DNA of 12,169 nucleotides from Cryomorphaceae bacterium (GTDB taxonomy: Bacteria; Bacteroidota; Bacteroidia; Flavobacteriales; Schleiferiaceae), in the NCBI GenBank assembly GCA_022565745.1, contig JAIUMB010000069.1:1-12169 (forward strand). Direction: 5' to 3'. Positions within the stretch are counted from its first letter, which is position 1, and each line of letters starts with the position of its first letter. Shown piece after piece: positions 1-8,282 of this stretch. Both the position numbers and the translations under genes were made by a program. The notes beneath the pieces are model-generated. The model was not told the DNA's origin and ran no database searches. It was given only the letters and a program-made list of their open reading frames with translations.

Positions 1-806
1 CCTCTAACAACATAATCAACCAAAGCAAAAAACAGCACACCCGCAATGACATTAATGATTACGTGCGCCAATGCCAACCGCTTTTTATCGGCAATGCCTT
101 TTAACGCGCCAATGCCAACAGTAATGGTTGTTCCTATGTTTGAGCCAATCACCAAAACGGCTCCTTGTGTAAGATCAATAACCCCGGCATTTAAGCTACT
201 TAATATTATCACAATCATAGCGGAACTTGACTGTATAAGTGCAGTTACGATAATTCCCACCAACAAGAAAACCCATCGACCATAGCTTGCAAACTGAGCA
301 ATAGAGACTTGTTCGGCCACGCCCTCTATGGCCTCTTTCATAAAATCTAAACCCAAAAATAACAATCCAAATCCGAGCAAAAACAATCCAAGGTTTTTTA
401 AAAACGGACGAGTAGTCATAAACAAGTATGCCAAACTACCAAGTCCAATAAAAGGAAAAGCAAACGTCTTAATGGGTAATGAAAACCCCAATGTAGCCAC
501 TAACCAAGCGGTAACAACGGTTCCAATGTGTGCCCCTAAAATAACACCCAAGGCATTTTTCAGACGAATAATTTTCGCCCCCAAAAAAGCCAATACCATT
601 AAAGACACCAGGGAGCTGCTCTGCAAGATTGCCGTCATGACAATTCCGGTAAGCACACCGTGAAAACTCTTTTTGGTAAACCGCCTCATCATTTTTCTGA
701 ATGAGGCACCACCTAGCTCGGTTAGCCCGTGTTCGAGCTGTCCCATGCCAAAGAGAAAAATACCCAGTCCGGCAATCAATAACCAAATATCAAAATCGGT
801 ATACAT
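1..806 (-). CDS. Na+/phosphate cotransporter family protein (NptA/PNaS type), N-terminal part, cut by window edge
   Basis: An inner-membrane carrier expected to couple sodium entry to phosphate movement. The reading frame from the ATG at 806-804 stays open to the left edge, giving 268 residues. The sequence is strongly hydrophobic with many membrane segments. It shows the inverted-repeat signature of the family: QSSS at residues 62-65 after LTGIVMTAIL, and again at 192-195 after GIIVTAL. Each is followed by a glycine-rich motif, GAHIGT at 91-96 and GSNIGTT at 221-227. Bacterial members usually run to about 550-600 residues with a PhoU-like C-terminal domain, so roughly half is missing and the PhoU-like part cannot be checked. 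A second ATG at 810-808 is in another frame and meets a stop after six codons, so 806 is the better start. The gene begins 28 bp after the stop of the DUF5686 gene on the same strand, with no terminator visible between them, suggesting co-transcription. The family is secure from the paired QSSS motifs; the substrate is inferred from the family. Confidence 0.9.
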   Translation of the reverse strand, partial: MYTDFDIWLLIAGLGIFLFGMGQLEHGLTELGGASFRKMMRRFTKKSFHGVLTGIVMTAILQSSSLVSLMVLAFLGAKIIRLKNALGVILGAHIGTVVTAWLVATLGFSLPIKTFAFPFIGLGSLAYLFMTTRPFLKNLGLFLLGFGLLFLGLDFMKEAIEGVAEQVSIAQFASYGRWVFLLVGIIVTALIQSSSAMIVIILSSLNAGVIDLTQGAVLVIGSNIGTTITVGIGALKGIADKKRLALAHVIINVIAGVLFFALVDYVVR

Positions 807-834
807 ACATTGAGTTAATGACTAAAACATTCCA

Positions 835-3318
835 TTATCTTCGCTTATTGTTGCGATAAAAGTTGTAATCAAAATTGACTCCAACTCTAACGTTAAACCT
901 AAACACGCGAAAATCATCCCAACCGTTAGAAAATTCAATCTTCGCTACTTTAAATATGTTGTCAAAACCAAAAAACATTTCGAAAAAATGCGCATCCCAT
1001 TCGCTTGACAAATAGTTGAAGCCCGTAACAAGGTGCAGGTTTGCTCTGTTTACCCACGGTATTTTCGACATAACGTAACCGCCAAAGTTATGCTCTAAGT
1101 GCGCTTCTAAAAAGAATCTATCGGTACTGAAGTCATAGTAACGCATTGTACGAAATTGTTTGATATCAGAGAAGCGGTCTTGAACGCGTTGCAAAAAAAT
1201 CGTCTGCAACCCATTAAAGTGTTTAAAGTCGACAAAAGGCACATTGCTGCGGTTTAAAAAACCACCTCCACTAAGATCAAAACGCGTGGTTCCTGCTTTT
1301 TTCAAACGGGTAGTAGAACCTATACCACCTGCAAGATAATCGTAGTCTGTAATAGACATCGCCCAAGGGATACCTTTTTTATACTGCATATAAACCTTGG
1401 GGTAATCAGACTCCACATTGACTTTTCGGCCGTTTATCATTTTATAGCGCTGACGAAACTGATAAACAATGTCCATATCAATAACCAAGGCCCGATGTGG
1501 ATCAAATCCATCACTACCAATGATGTCACCTCTGCCCGACCCCATGTTATTGTTATTGAAAAAATCCTGCTCAGAAGTGAGGAAATTCCATGACGCACCA
1601 GACATATTTATGGGATTGTCTAAATTAAAAAGAGGTGAACGCTGTCCATACTCGATATTGGCATTGATGGTTAATCCATTGACAACCTCTTGTTTGTATC
1701 GTACTCGCGCATACTCCTTATTGTACAAGCGAAGAAAATTTCGTCCTAAAAAAAGACTGTAGAATGTATTAATCACAGGCAGAATGGGTTCAGCTTCATT
1801 AAACTGAAATACATAATTACCAAAATCAAGAGCAAATTTCCCTGGACGCTTTAGGTTGAAGTCCCATTCGGTTAAATTTCTAAACTTTAACCGTACATCT
1901 CCGAACCCCAAGCGTAAATCAAGGGTGTTTTTAAACGTTTCATTTTGAAAGTCAAAGTTCGATTCATGGATAAAACGTGTATAAAAGCCTTCTACCACGT
2001 TGTAGCCCGTGCCGAACCATAGTGGATAGACGCGAACATAGTGCTTGTTTTTATAAAACGGCAAATTCATTCCCTTGATAAACAAAGTTTGAAATGGCCT
2101 ATCGGAATAGTACTGTTGCAAACTATCAGCAATTTCTCCCGACTCCCACCGCTTCCGATAACTCAGGTCATCTTCCATTACCCTTAGCTCATTTGGGGTT
2201 AGATAAAAGGGCAAAGTCATTTCAGGCAACTGCTCCATTTGATTCTGATTCAACACCAAAGGACTATAAGGTGGCTGTTCTTTGAGAAAATTAAAATCGG
2301 CATAGACGACTTCACTTCTATGCTCCCCAGAGTTATTAAAAATGTCAAAATAAAAAGAATGAGAGGTGTAAATTGGTCTCATCATAGTGTCGGAAGGATG
2401 GTGATACTGCATAATCCTCACCGAATCCACCATCTCAATTTGCTGTCGTGCATCCAATTTCCAATCGATATAAACCAAATGATTTAATGCCGCATCAATA
2501 ATAATATAACCATGAAATAAAGGTTCATACGGGTTTTTTGGACGAACCTTATACAAGTGATAATCGCTATCCTTGTAATAACCCAAATGATCTATGTAAT
2601 ACTCATTATCGAAATTTTCAACCAAAGGAGATAGATACCCGCGATAGGATAACTCCTTAAAATGACTAAACCGTTGAAAGGGATTAAAGATGTAATCGGC
2701 AGACTCTCTCCAGGCAATGTTTCGAATAAGGCCATAATCCCTTTTATTGATAACTTCCTCTTTTGATATTTCTCCGGCAATTCTCTTCACATTGGAGTGA
2801 ACTTTTGAAAGAAAAACAATACCCGTATCTTGTTTACCTGGAAAAAACCTTCCAGAAACATACGGAATTTCTCGGGTTGTTCTATCGATGCGGGTGAAAG
2901 TCTTTCGAAAAGCCTCTGTATGAAAGTGCTGAAAAGTGGCGTTCATATCGGCTCTTCTGCTCACCAATTTATTGTATGGCTCAAGGTTCATCGTGCCTGT
3001 ATAAACCAGTTTTCTTGGGCGCATACCAACAACTATAGTGTCTGAAGATGAAGACAGCACCGTATCTACTTCAAACATTGGATGATAAATCTTTGACGCA
3101 GAGAAATCATTTACCTTGATATCAACTTTCGTCAATCCATTAACGTTAGAAACCTTAGAGAAATTGACATTATTTTCTCTTAAATACAAAACGCCTTGCA
3201 AAGGTTCAGCATTGCTGATGTCGTAGAAAAAAAGGTAATGGCCATGCACATTGCCCGCCAACAGCAAAGGCAAAAAAAGGTATACAAAAAAAACGTAGCG
3301 TAGATATGGATGCACCAA
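835..3318 (-). CDS. DUF5686 family outer-membrane protein with N-terminal carboxypeptidase-regulatory-like domain
   Basis: A predicted outer-membrane beta-barrel protein of a family widespread in Bacteroidota; its biochemical role is not established. Residues 1-26 form a signal peptide (hydrophobic FFVYLFLPLLLAG core, likely cleavage near NVHG). Residues 27-105 resemble a degenerate CarboxypepD_reg-like beta-sandwich (EPLQGVLYLRENN, then SNVNGLTKVDI). From about residue 110 the DUF5686 region begins with PYNKLV. It includes the typical FHGYIIIDAALNHLVYIDW stretch (268-286), followed by VDSVRIMQYHHP (297-308). The second half (about 400-827) alternates aromatic and polar residues as barrel strands do and ends in FDYNFYRNNKRR. 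The length (827 residues) is normal for the family. The ATG at 3318 directly precedes the signal peptide, which supports this start. A TAnnTTTG promoter element lies about 47 bp upstream. The Na/Pi transporter gene follows 28 bp downstream and is probably co-transcribed. The terminal Phe common in outer-membrane proteins is not the last residue here. Confidence 0.85.
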   Translation of the reverse strand: MVHPYLRYVFFVYLFLPLLLAGNVHGHYLFFYDISNAEPLQGVLYLRENNVNFSKVSNVNGLTKVDIKVNDFSASKIYHPMFEVDTVLSSSSDTIVVGMRPRKLVYTGTMNLEPYNKLVSRRADMNATFQHFHTEAFRKTFTRIDRTTREIPYVSGRFFPGKQDTGIVFLSKVHSNVKRIAGEISKEEVINKRDYGLIRNIAWRESADYIFNPFQRFSHFKELSYRGYLSPLVENFDNEYYIDHLGYYKDSDYHLYKVRPKNPYEPLFHGYIIIDAALNHLVYIDWKLDARQQIEMVDSVRIMQYHHPSDTMMRPIYTSHSFYFDIFNNSGEHRSEVVYADFNFLKEQPPYSPLVLNQNQMEQLPEMTLPFYLTPNELRVMEDDLSYRKRWESGEIADSLQQYYSDRPFQTLFIKGMNLPFYKNKHYVRVYPLWFGTGYNVVEGFYTRFIHESNFDFQNETFKNTLDLRLGFGDVRLKFRNLTEWDFNLKRPGKFALDFGNYVFQFNEAEPILPVINTFYSLFLGRNFLRLYNKEYARVRYKQEVVNGLTINANIEYGQRSPLFNLDNPINMSGASWNFLTSEQDFFNNNNMGSGRGDIIGSDGFDPHRALVIDMDIVYQFRQRYKMINGRKVNVESDYPKVYMQYKKGIPWAMSITDYDYLAGGIGSTTRLKKAGTTRFDLSGGGFLNRSNVPFVDFKHFNGLQTIFLQRVQDRFSDIKQFRTMRYYDFSTDRFFLEAHLEHNFGGYVMSKIPWVNRANLHLVTGFNYLSSEWDAHFFEMFFGFDNIFKVAKIEFSNGWDDFRVFRFNVRVGVNFDYNFYRNNKRR

Positions 3319-3364
3319 TTCTGTTTTTTTCTATGATTAGAGCGACGCCATGTCGAGCAAAGGC

Positions 3365-3372
3365 CAAATTTA
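3365..3372 (-). promoter_or_regulatory. Bacteroidota -7 element for the DUF5686 gene
   Basis: On the minus strand this reads TAAATTTG, matching the Bacteroidota -7 consensus TAnnTTTG. It would place the transcription start near 3358-3361 and give a leader of about 40 nt before the ATG at 3318. I see no clear TTTG -33 box at the expected distance, so support rests on the -7 match and its position in a divergent gap. Confidence 0.5.
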
Positions 3373-3408
3373 ATCATCACAAAGAAACGCCACCACTTTT
3401 TTACAACC

Positions 3409-3416
3409 TATTTTTG
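3409..3416 (+). promoter_or_regulatory. Bacteroidota -7 element for the exonuclease gene, very close to its ATG
   Basis: TATTTTTG matches TAnnTTTG. Its last base is only 5 nt before the ATG at 3422, so a transcription start at the usual distance would fall within a couple of bases of the start codon. No good -33 TTTG box is visible. Either the mRNA is nearly leaderless or this is a chance match in a T-rich tract. Confidence 0.4.
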
Positions 3417-3421
3417 CCCCC

Positions 3422-4663
3422 ATGTTTGCAGTGATAGATACAGAAACCAGCGGAGGTCAAGTCGGAGAAGAAAAAATCATCGAACTTGCGATATTTCTAT
3501 ATGATGGGGAAAAAGTTGTTGACCAACTCATTACGCTTGTAAATCCCACACGAAGTATAGATCGCTACGTGAGTAAAATGACTGGTATTACTGAAAATAT
3601 GGTTCGTAGAGCACCCAGGTTTCATGAAATTGCCAAAAGGGTTGTAGAGATTACCGACAATGCGGTACTGGTAGGTCACAACATTGCATTCGACTATAGA
3701 ATGCTGCGACAAGAATTTGAGGCGTTGGGCTATGATTTTCAAAAGGAAACATTAGACACTCTGTTTCTGGCAGAAGGGCTTATTCCTAGACTCCCCGCCT
3801 ATGGCCTTTCCAAACTCTGCAAAGAACTTAACATTGTAAATAGCGATACCCATCGTGCGGATGGAGACGCGCGTGCTACTTTGGAGCTGTTTGAAATCCT
3901 TATCCAAAAGGACGAAAAAAAACAGCTGTTTGGCATTAGAAGTATGTACACGGGCAAACAGGGAGAAACCCGTGGAGAAAAACTTCGTCACCTATTGAGA
4001 AAAGTAACAACCCAGCACGGAGTGTACTATGTTTTTGATAAAAATGGGACGTGTATATACTTATGTCCACTGCATCAGGCCAAACAAAACATCACTCGTA
4101 TGTTTTTATCGGACGCGCCTAATGATAAACAGTTTCAATTGTCGGCATCAGAATCGGAGAGTGAAAAACATGCCAATAAATGGCTGGCCAATTGGAAAAT
4201 TTATTCTGAATTCCGTCGATTAAACCCGATTTTTAATGGTGATGCCCCCGTACCTCAACATCGTTTTTTTATTGAGGTAAAAGATGGCGTTTATGTGAAA
4301 ACTAAGCGAAGCGACAACCCCATTTTAGCCCTGTCTTCATCCTTTTTGGCTGGTCGTCTAATAAAGCAGCTCAACAATAAAATAGATTCAGGTGAGATCG
4401 CAGGGGAAGCACATATGAGAAAAACTGTACTGGGCACGGATTTTCTACTGGAAATGAAGCCAGGCAGAAAAGTTGGTGAAAAGCTTTATTTTGTGTGGGA
4501 AGACTATCAACTAAAAGGATATTTATACTCAACGACCAAAGAAAGTCTTAAGCGAAGAGCAGCGGTTTTCAAACGATGTATACCTTTAAGAGACGACGCC
4601 TACGGATTTGGAATCTGGCTCGAGCACAGTCGACACTTTGAATTGACCACAGAAAAGAATTAG
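3422..4663 (+). CDS. DEDDh 3'-5' exonuclease (DNA polymerase III epsilon-like) fused to a degenerate GIY-YIG/UvrC-like region
   Basis: Residues 1-165 are a complete DnaQ-type 3'-5' exonuclease domain. The metal-binding residues are D6 and E8 (DTET), D91 (LVGHNIAFDY), and H144/D149 (HRADGDA), the five-residue H-to-D spacing of DEDDh enzymes. It should remove nucleotides from DNA 3' ends in proofreading or repair. In Bacteroidota such domains are often fused to a UvrC/Cho-like GIY-YIG endonuclease, and the rest fits that architecture. GVYY at 200-203 begins the domain and IYLC at 212-215 replaces IYVG. The tail near 335-400 (GRKVGEKLYF, then YQLKGYLY, IPLRDDAYGFGIWLE) resembles the family tail. 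Several key GIY-YIG residues seem lost, and the cysteine cluster usual in the middle of this family is absent, so only the exonuclease half is likely catalytic. At 413 residues it is slightly short for the fusion family. MFAVIDTETSGG at the N-terminus is canonical and fixes the start. It converges on the DCC gene, 13 bp apart, with no terminator seen. Confidence 0.88.
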   Translation: MFAVIDTETSGGQVGEEKIIELAIFLYDGEKVVDQLITLVNPTRSIDRYVSKMTGITENMVRRAPRFHEIAKRVVEITDNAVLVGHNIAFDYRMLRQEFEALGYDFQKETLDTLFLAEGLIPRLPAYGLSKLCKELNIVNSDTHRADGDARATLELFEILIQKDEKKQLFGIRSMYTGKQGETRGEKLRHLLRKVTTQHGVYYVFDKNGTCIYLCPLHQAKQNITRMFLSDAPNDKQFQLSASESESEKHANKWLANWKIYSEFRRLNPIFNGDAPVPQHRFFIEVKDGVYVKTKRSDNPILALSSSFLAGRLIKQLNNKIDSGEIAGEAHMRKTVLGTDFLLEMKPGRKVGEKLYFVWEDYQLKGYLYSTTKESLKRRAAVFKRCIPLRDDAYGFGIWLEHSRHFELTTEKN

Positions 4664-4676
4664 AAACGCAGAAAAA

Positions 4677-5096
4677 TCAGGAGAGCATTCGCGCTCGCTC
4701 CTCGATAGAGGGCAACTTACATGAGGTTGCTTCGCCAAAAATACCGTAGCGTCGCTTGGCTATCAAGTAATATAAGAATCGACTAAATCTGCGCGGCAAT
4801 ACTTTCCACAAGCCATAAAAAAAGCGCCATCCACCTCCCAAATCTAAACATATCATTGCCAAGGCCTCTGCAGCGTCATGAACCGATCCTTTTCGGTAGT
4901 AGATGATGGCATCTAATTGCTGCGGCATTTTTGTCAAGGCCGTAAAGTGATCCCCTTGCTGAGTGGCGTAGTAAAGCTGTTTATTTTTATCTACTTTTAG
5001 CAACCATTGTACAGAGCCATGACACAAGCCACATGAACCATCATAAAAGACTATATGCTTGTTCTTTAGATCATCTAGTGTGTATTGCCCCCCCAT
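4677..5096 (-). CDS. DCC family (DUF393) thiol-disulfide oxidoreductase-like protein
   Basis: A 139-residue protein of the DCC/DUF393 family (YuxK-like), named for the conserved Asp and Cys residues near the N-terminus and predicted to have a thioredoxin-like redox fold. The signature is VFYDGSCGLCHGSVQWLL: D19, then the CxxC pair C22/C25. The C-terminal family motif RYGIFG...CKLP is also present, with C126. No signal peptide is seen, so it is probably cytoplasmic. The substrate is unknown; the redox role is inferred from CxxC and the family. The start at 5096 puts the motif at the usual distance from the N-terminus. ATG is followed directly by GGGGGG, making a run of seven G across the start codon. 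The gene lies 99 bp downstream of the T9SS-cargo gene on the same strand. I find no TAnnTTTG element in that gap, so it may be read through from the upstream gene. Confidence 0.85.
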   Translation of the reverse strand: MGGQYTLDDLKNKHIVFYDGSCGLCHGSVQWLLKVDKNKQLYYATQQGDHFTALTKMPQQLDAIIYYRKGSVHDAAEALAMICLDLGGGWRFFYGLWKVLPRRFSRFLYYLIAKRRYGIFGEATSCKLPSIEERARMLS

Positions 5097-5195
5097 TGAA
5101 AATAATTTTAGTCACCTTTTCGCTTAATACAGGACATGGTTGTGTTCGACCAGAAAAATATTTCATTTACTGTGTGCTTAACACAAATCAAAACG

Positions 5196-8033
5196 TTATT
5201 GCCGAAGAATCATCAAGCGATGACTTTCCCATGTTCTTCCGTCGGGAAGAAGTGTGCGCACAATGTAAACACCATCTGAAACACCAGGCAGTTCAAGCCG
5301 ACTTCGATCCTCAACATCATTCCAGGTTTTAAGTATCCTCCCGTTTAAATCGTACATCTCCACACGATTCAAAGTGACACCCGTCTCGTGGGTAAACGAT
5401 ATTTCAAAATACCTATCCGCCGGATTGGGGTAAAGTTTAATCTGTTGAATGCGCTGAGCAAAATTGTAAACGGTATTGGTAGGCATACTGTCTTCCTCCA
5501 CCTCAACCATAATTCCTTTAAAAAAGTGTAAACCTCCTGACACATTACCCAAAATGGCCTCTGGTAATGAGTCGCCGTCGAAATCATACATGGCTACAGC
5601 ATTGCGCCATCCACTTTTCAAAAACTGATTGCTTTCCAGCACTGAGGGCACAACGTTAAAACGAATGTTGGGTCGCACTTTTGTCGAATCGGCAAACGGC
5701 AATTCACAGCCATTTTGTAATAAGGTGTTATTACCACTTTGATTCGTATTTAGTCCGTACGCATGAAGATAGTCGGTTTGCATGGTGCCATTCATGTCGA
5801 TATTCGAGAAAATATTGCTGTTTCTTTGAAAGCAGACCTCCACTAAAACATCACTTTCACCATCCCATGCAAAGGCTCCTGAATTAAATGGAATTTCATT
5901 CCAACCTCTACTGATGGACCAAACACCACTGAATACTTCCTGTCCCGACGGCAAAAACCCGCTGGCAAAACTCGGATTTTTCACATTGCTCATTCGCACT
6001 CTAAACCCCTGTGTAAGGTTGGGGTTACCTGTAGACGTCACCTCAAAGCTGATGGAAGTCATTCGTCCGGAATATATATTTTGTGCTTGAAGTTCTTCTT
6101 TTTTAATGATGAACTGATTTCTTCCATTTCGTCTGGTTGAGCCCAAGAGACTCAATTCAGGCGTGTTCAAATCAATGGTATCACTACCCATTTGAACAGA
6201 GGTATTAGTCGGTAAGTCTAGAACGGCTTGAATGCTGTCAAAAGCAAGAACACCTTGTCCGTACGAACCCACCAAAAACAAAAGCTCTCCTGTTGGATAA
6301 CGGTAAAACGACGGCATGGCATTCCCTTCAGCGTCGATGGGTCGTCTGGTGCTTATACCCGAGAATTGATTGGTCACCAGTTGGAAAGAGGGGTTTCCAA
6401 CTGTACCTGTATTTTCGTAGTAATGTATATGCCCTTGTTGATCGCCTATAAACAGCTCGGGGAGTGAGTCTCCGGTTACATCGTACAATACAGGCGCAGA
6501 AACATCGGGTACGCTAATGCCTAAATAATTAAAGACCGGTGCTGCAAACTGAGGATTGGAAGCTCCGCCGATGTTTTCGAGAAAAATAAGACTTCCATCG
6601 TATTGACCCAACACGATATCTAAGTCACCGTCATTGTCTATATCATATACCGTAGGAAACAGATAAGATATTTTGTGCTGAGCCATGTTTCCAAAATCGG
6701 TATCAACCAACTGAAATTCCGGTTGGGTAGCTGTGCCTGTATTTTGATAAAGGTACAAGCGACCATTCCAGTTGAACATCGTGTCCTCTCTAAAACCGAT
6801 GGTGCCTATTAGCAAGTCGGGTAAACCGTTTCCTGTAAAATCGGCCAAAACAGGAAATGCACCTGTACTTACTTCAATCATATCTTCTTGTAAGAACCGC
6901 CTATTTTGCAAGCGAAAATCCGGAAGTGAATCTAATCCAATATTTTTATAAAAATGCACACTGGTATCTGAGCTGCCATATATAATGCTATTCGAGGTTA
7001 CAATAAGGTCTTTAACCCCATCGTGGTCAACGTCTAAATAGAACATGGCTGGGAAATTAGGCATGTTGACGGGGACATCATACGATGGAAATATTGTGTC
7101 CATAGAGGTCATAATGGCCGTATCAAGCCAGCCTGTATTAAAGGCGGCTATAGCTCCCGGAAACTCACTGTCTCCAAGAATCAAATCATAGAGGCCGTTA
7201 CCCGTTAAGTCGAGTGACAACAACGCAGATTCTGCATGTTGAACAGCTTCGGTTTTTTGAGCGCTTATCAACCCCAACGACAAACTATCGTAGTAATCAT
7301 CTATGCGGTTGCCTGAGTAATTGCAAGACAGTAAATCCAAACGGTTACCAGTGATGGATTCCATAAATTTACCATAGCAAATCTCCGCTATTTCAAAATC
7401 CAAGCCACAGGGTTGCATGTTGCGAAACTCGGTAACTATAACGCCAAGCATATTAAAAGCTAATATATCAATGGCGCCGTCTTTATTGACGTCTTTAAAC
7501 ACCGGGACATCGGAGCCGTTTATGTGAATACTCACATCTCTTCCCGTGTTGGTTCTATATGTTATAAAGGGGCCTGAAACTGCTTTTTCAAATCGAAGTT
7601 CAGTCGCAGTAGAGACATTGGTATAAATCATTACTGAAGTACTTCCAAGTTCTCCCACTGTCATGATATCCAATTTGCCGTCACAGTTATAGTCGGCCGT
7701 CTGAATATAGTTAGCCGCCGGCGGAAGGTATTTAATCAAATCGTGGTCATATCGATAATAAAAATTCCCCGAATCACCTTCCTTAATAAGCGGAACATAG
7801 CGATTACCGCTTCTATCAAACCCCAAGATGTCCATTGTCCCATTGAGGTTCAAGTCCATTTCAACCATTTGAAACTGATCGATACCTCCGGCCCAAGCCA
7901 AAGAAAGAGTGTCGCCATCAACAATGACTGGGACAGTATCAACGTATTGGAAGTCTAAGCGAAGCTGTGGCGTCTGTGCTTGAGCAAAAGAAACTACAAA
8001 AAACAACAAACCAAGAGTAAAAAATCGTTTCAT
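5196..8033 (-). CDS. Secreted FG-GAP/VCBS repeat protein with T9SS type A C-terminal sorting domain
   Basis: A 945-residue exported protein. Residues 1-20 are a Sec signal peptide (MKRFFTLGLLFFVVSFAQAQ). FG-GAP/VCBS-type beta-propeller repeats with calcium-loop-like motifs recur along the chain: LNLNGTMD (61-68), YNCDGKLD (115-122), VNKDGAID (182-189), LTGNGLYD (276-283), VDHDGVKD (335-342), FTGNGLPD (399-406), IDNDGDLD (465-472), VTGDSLPE (519-526) and FDGDSLPE (818-825). Most are followed by a hydrophobic strand and an FYKN/YQNTG-type turn. Residues about 630-795 form a different, beta-sandwich-like region (GRMTSISFEV, GWNEIPF, FAWDGESDVLVEVCF) of a kind seen in T9SS cargo. Residues 866-945 are a type A sorting domain (LYPNPADRYFEISF, VEMYDLNGRILKTW, SDGVYIVRTLLPDGR). 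The protein should be carried over the outer membrane by T9SS and released or surface-anchored. Adhesion or matrix binding is a guess from the family; no catalytic motif is seen. The N-terminal signal supports the start at 8033. Confidence 0.92.
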   Translation of the reverse strand: MKRFFTLGLLFFVVSFAQAQTPQLRLDFQYVDTVPVIVDGDTLSLAWAGGIDQFQMVEMDLNLNGTMDILGFDRSGNRYVPLIKEGDSGNFYYRYDHDLIKYLPPAANYIQTADYNCDGKLDIMTVGELGSTSVMIYTNVSTATELRFEKAVSGPFITYRTNTGRDVSIHINGSDVPVFKDVNKDGAIDILAFNMLGVIVTEFRNMQPCGLDFEIAEICYGKFMESITGNRLDLLSCNYSGNRIDDYYDSLSLGLISAQKTEAVQHAESALLSLDLTGNGLYDLILGDSEFPGAIAAFNTGWLDTAIMTSMDTIFPSYDVPVNMPNFPAMFYLDVDHDGVKDLIVTSNSIIYGSSDTSVHFYKNIGLDSLPDFRLQNRRFLQEDMIEVSTGAFPVLADFTGNGLPDLLIGTIGFREDTMFNWNGRLYLYQNTGTATQPEFQLVDTDFGNMAQHKISYLFPTVYDIDNDGDLDIVLGQYDGSLIFLENIGGASNPQFAAPVFNYLGISVPDVSAPVLYDVTGDSLPELFIGDQQGHIHYYENTGTVGNPSFQLVTNQFSGISTRRPIDAEGNAMPSFYRYPTGELLFLVGSYGQGVLAFDSIQAVLDLPTNTSVQMGSDTIDLNTPELSLLGSTRRNGRNQFIIKKEELQAQNIYSGRMTSISFEVTSTGNPNLTQGFRVRMSNVKNPSFASGFLPSGQEVFSGVWSISRGWNEIPFNSGAFAWDGESDVLVEVCFQRNSNIFSNIDMNGTMQTDYLHAYGLNTNQSGNNTLLQNGCELPFADSTKVRPNIRFNVVPSVLESNQFLKSGWRNAVAMYDFDGDSLPEAILGNVSGGLHFFKGIMVEVEEDSMPTNTVYNFAQRIQQIKLYPNPADRYFEISFTHETGVTLNRVEMYDLNGRILKTWNDVEDRSRLELPGVSDGVYIVRTLLPDGRTWESHRLMILRQ

Positions 8034-8054
8034 CTAACTGTGTATTATCTCATA

Positions 8055-8062
8055 CAAATATA
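8055..8062 (-). promoter_or_regulatory. Bacteroidota -7 element for the T9SS-cargo gene
   Basis: On the minus strand this reads TATATTTG, an exact fit to TAnnTTTG. It predicts a transcription start near 8050 and a leader of roughly 17 nt before the ATG at 8033. No convincing -33 TTTG is visible. A short inverted repeat, AATCAC (8072-8077) and GTGATT (8086-8091) with 8 nt between, lies just upstream. It could be an operator, but its support is weak. The rest of the 249-bp divergent gap (8034-8282) is AT-rich, and I see no small gene in it. Confidence 0.55.
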
Positions 8063-8235
8063 CAAATCAAAAATCACTTTTCATGGTGATTATTGTTACA
8101 ATTGTATCTTTTTTAGCCCACAATAAAATCAAATATTTACTATAGCCATTGTGGTTTTTCACAAAATCAGATTCGGTCTGCATAAAAAAAATCGACAAAT
8201 TAAAAACCATGGCTCATTTATCCTTATCAATATTA

Positions 8236-8243
8236 TATATTTG
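8236..8243 (+). promoter_or_regulatory. Bacteroidota -7 element for secDF
   Basis: TATATTTG followed by CCG is a perfect TAnnTTTG match. It gives a transcription start near 8248-8250 and an A-rich leader of about 33 nt (TTTAAAAAAATTAGTTAAC and onward) before the ATG at 8283. No Shine-Dalgarno is present; an A-rich leader is normal for translation in this phylum. Confidence 0.6.
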
Positions 8244-8282
8244 CCGTCCGTTTAAAAAAATTAGTTAACAAACAATTACAGT

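Noticed and set aside
46..663. Two plus-strand reading frames (46-285 and 328-663)
   Set aside because: They are antisense to the transporter and reflect its composition; no motif or start signal supports them.
469..786. Minus-strand reading frame of 105 codons
   Set aside because: It lies inside the Na/Pi transporter gene in another frame; the overlapping frame carries the paired QSSS motifs, and this one has no family character.
4677..4710. Possible terminator between the convergent exonuclease and DCC genes
   Set aside because: A weak GC-rich inverted repeat (GGAGAGC/GCTCGCTCC) lies within the DCC coding end and has no T run on either side.
5097..5195. Separate promoter or terminator in the gap before the DCC gene
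   Set aside because: No TAnnTTTG match is present, and the only inverted repeat (TGTG/CACA around TTAAG) is too short and has no T tract.
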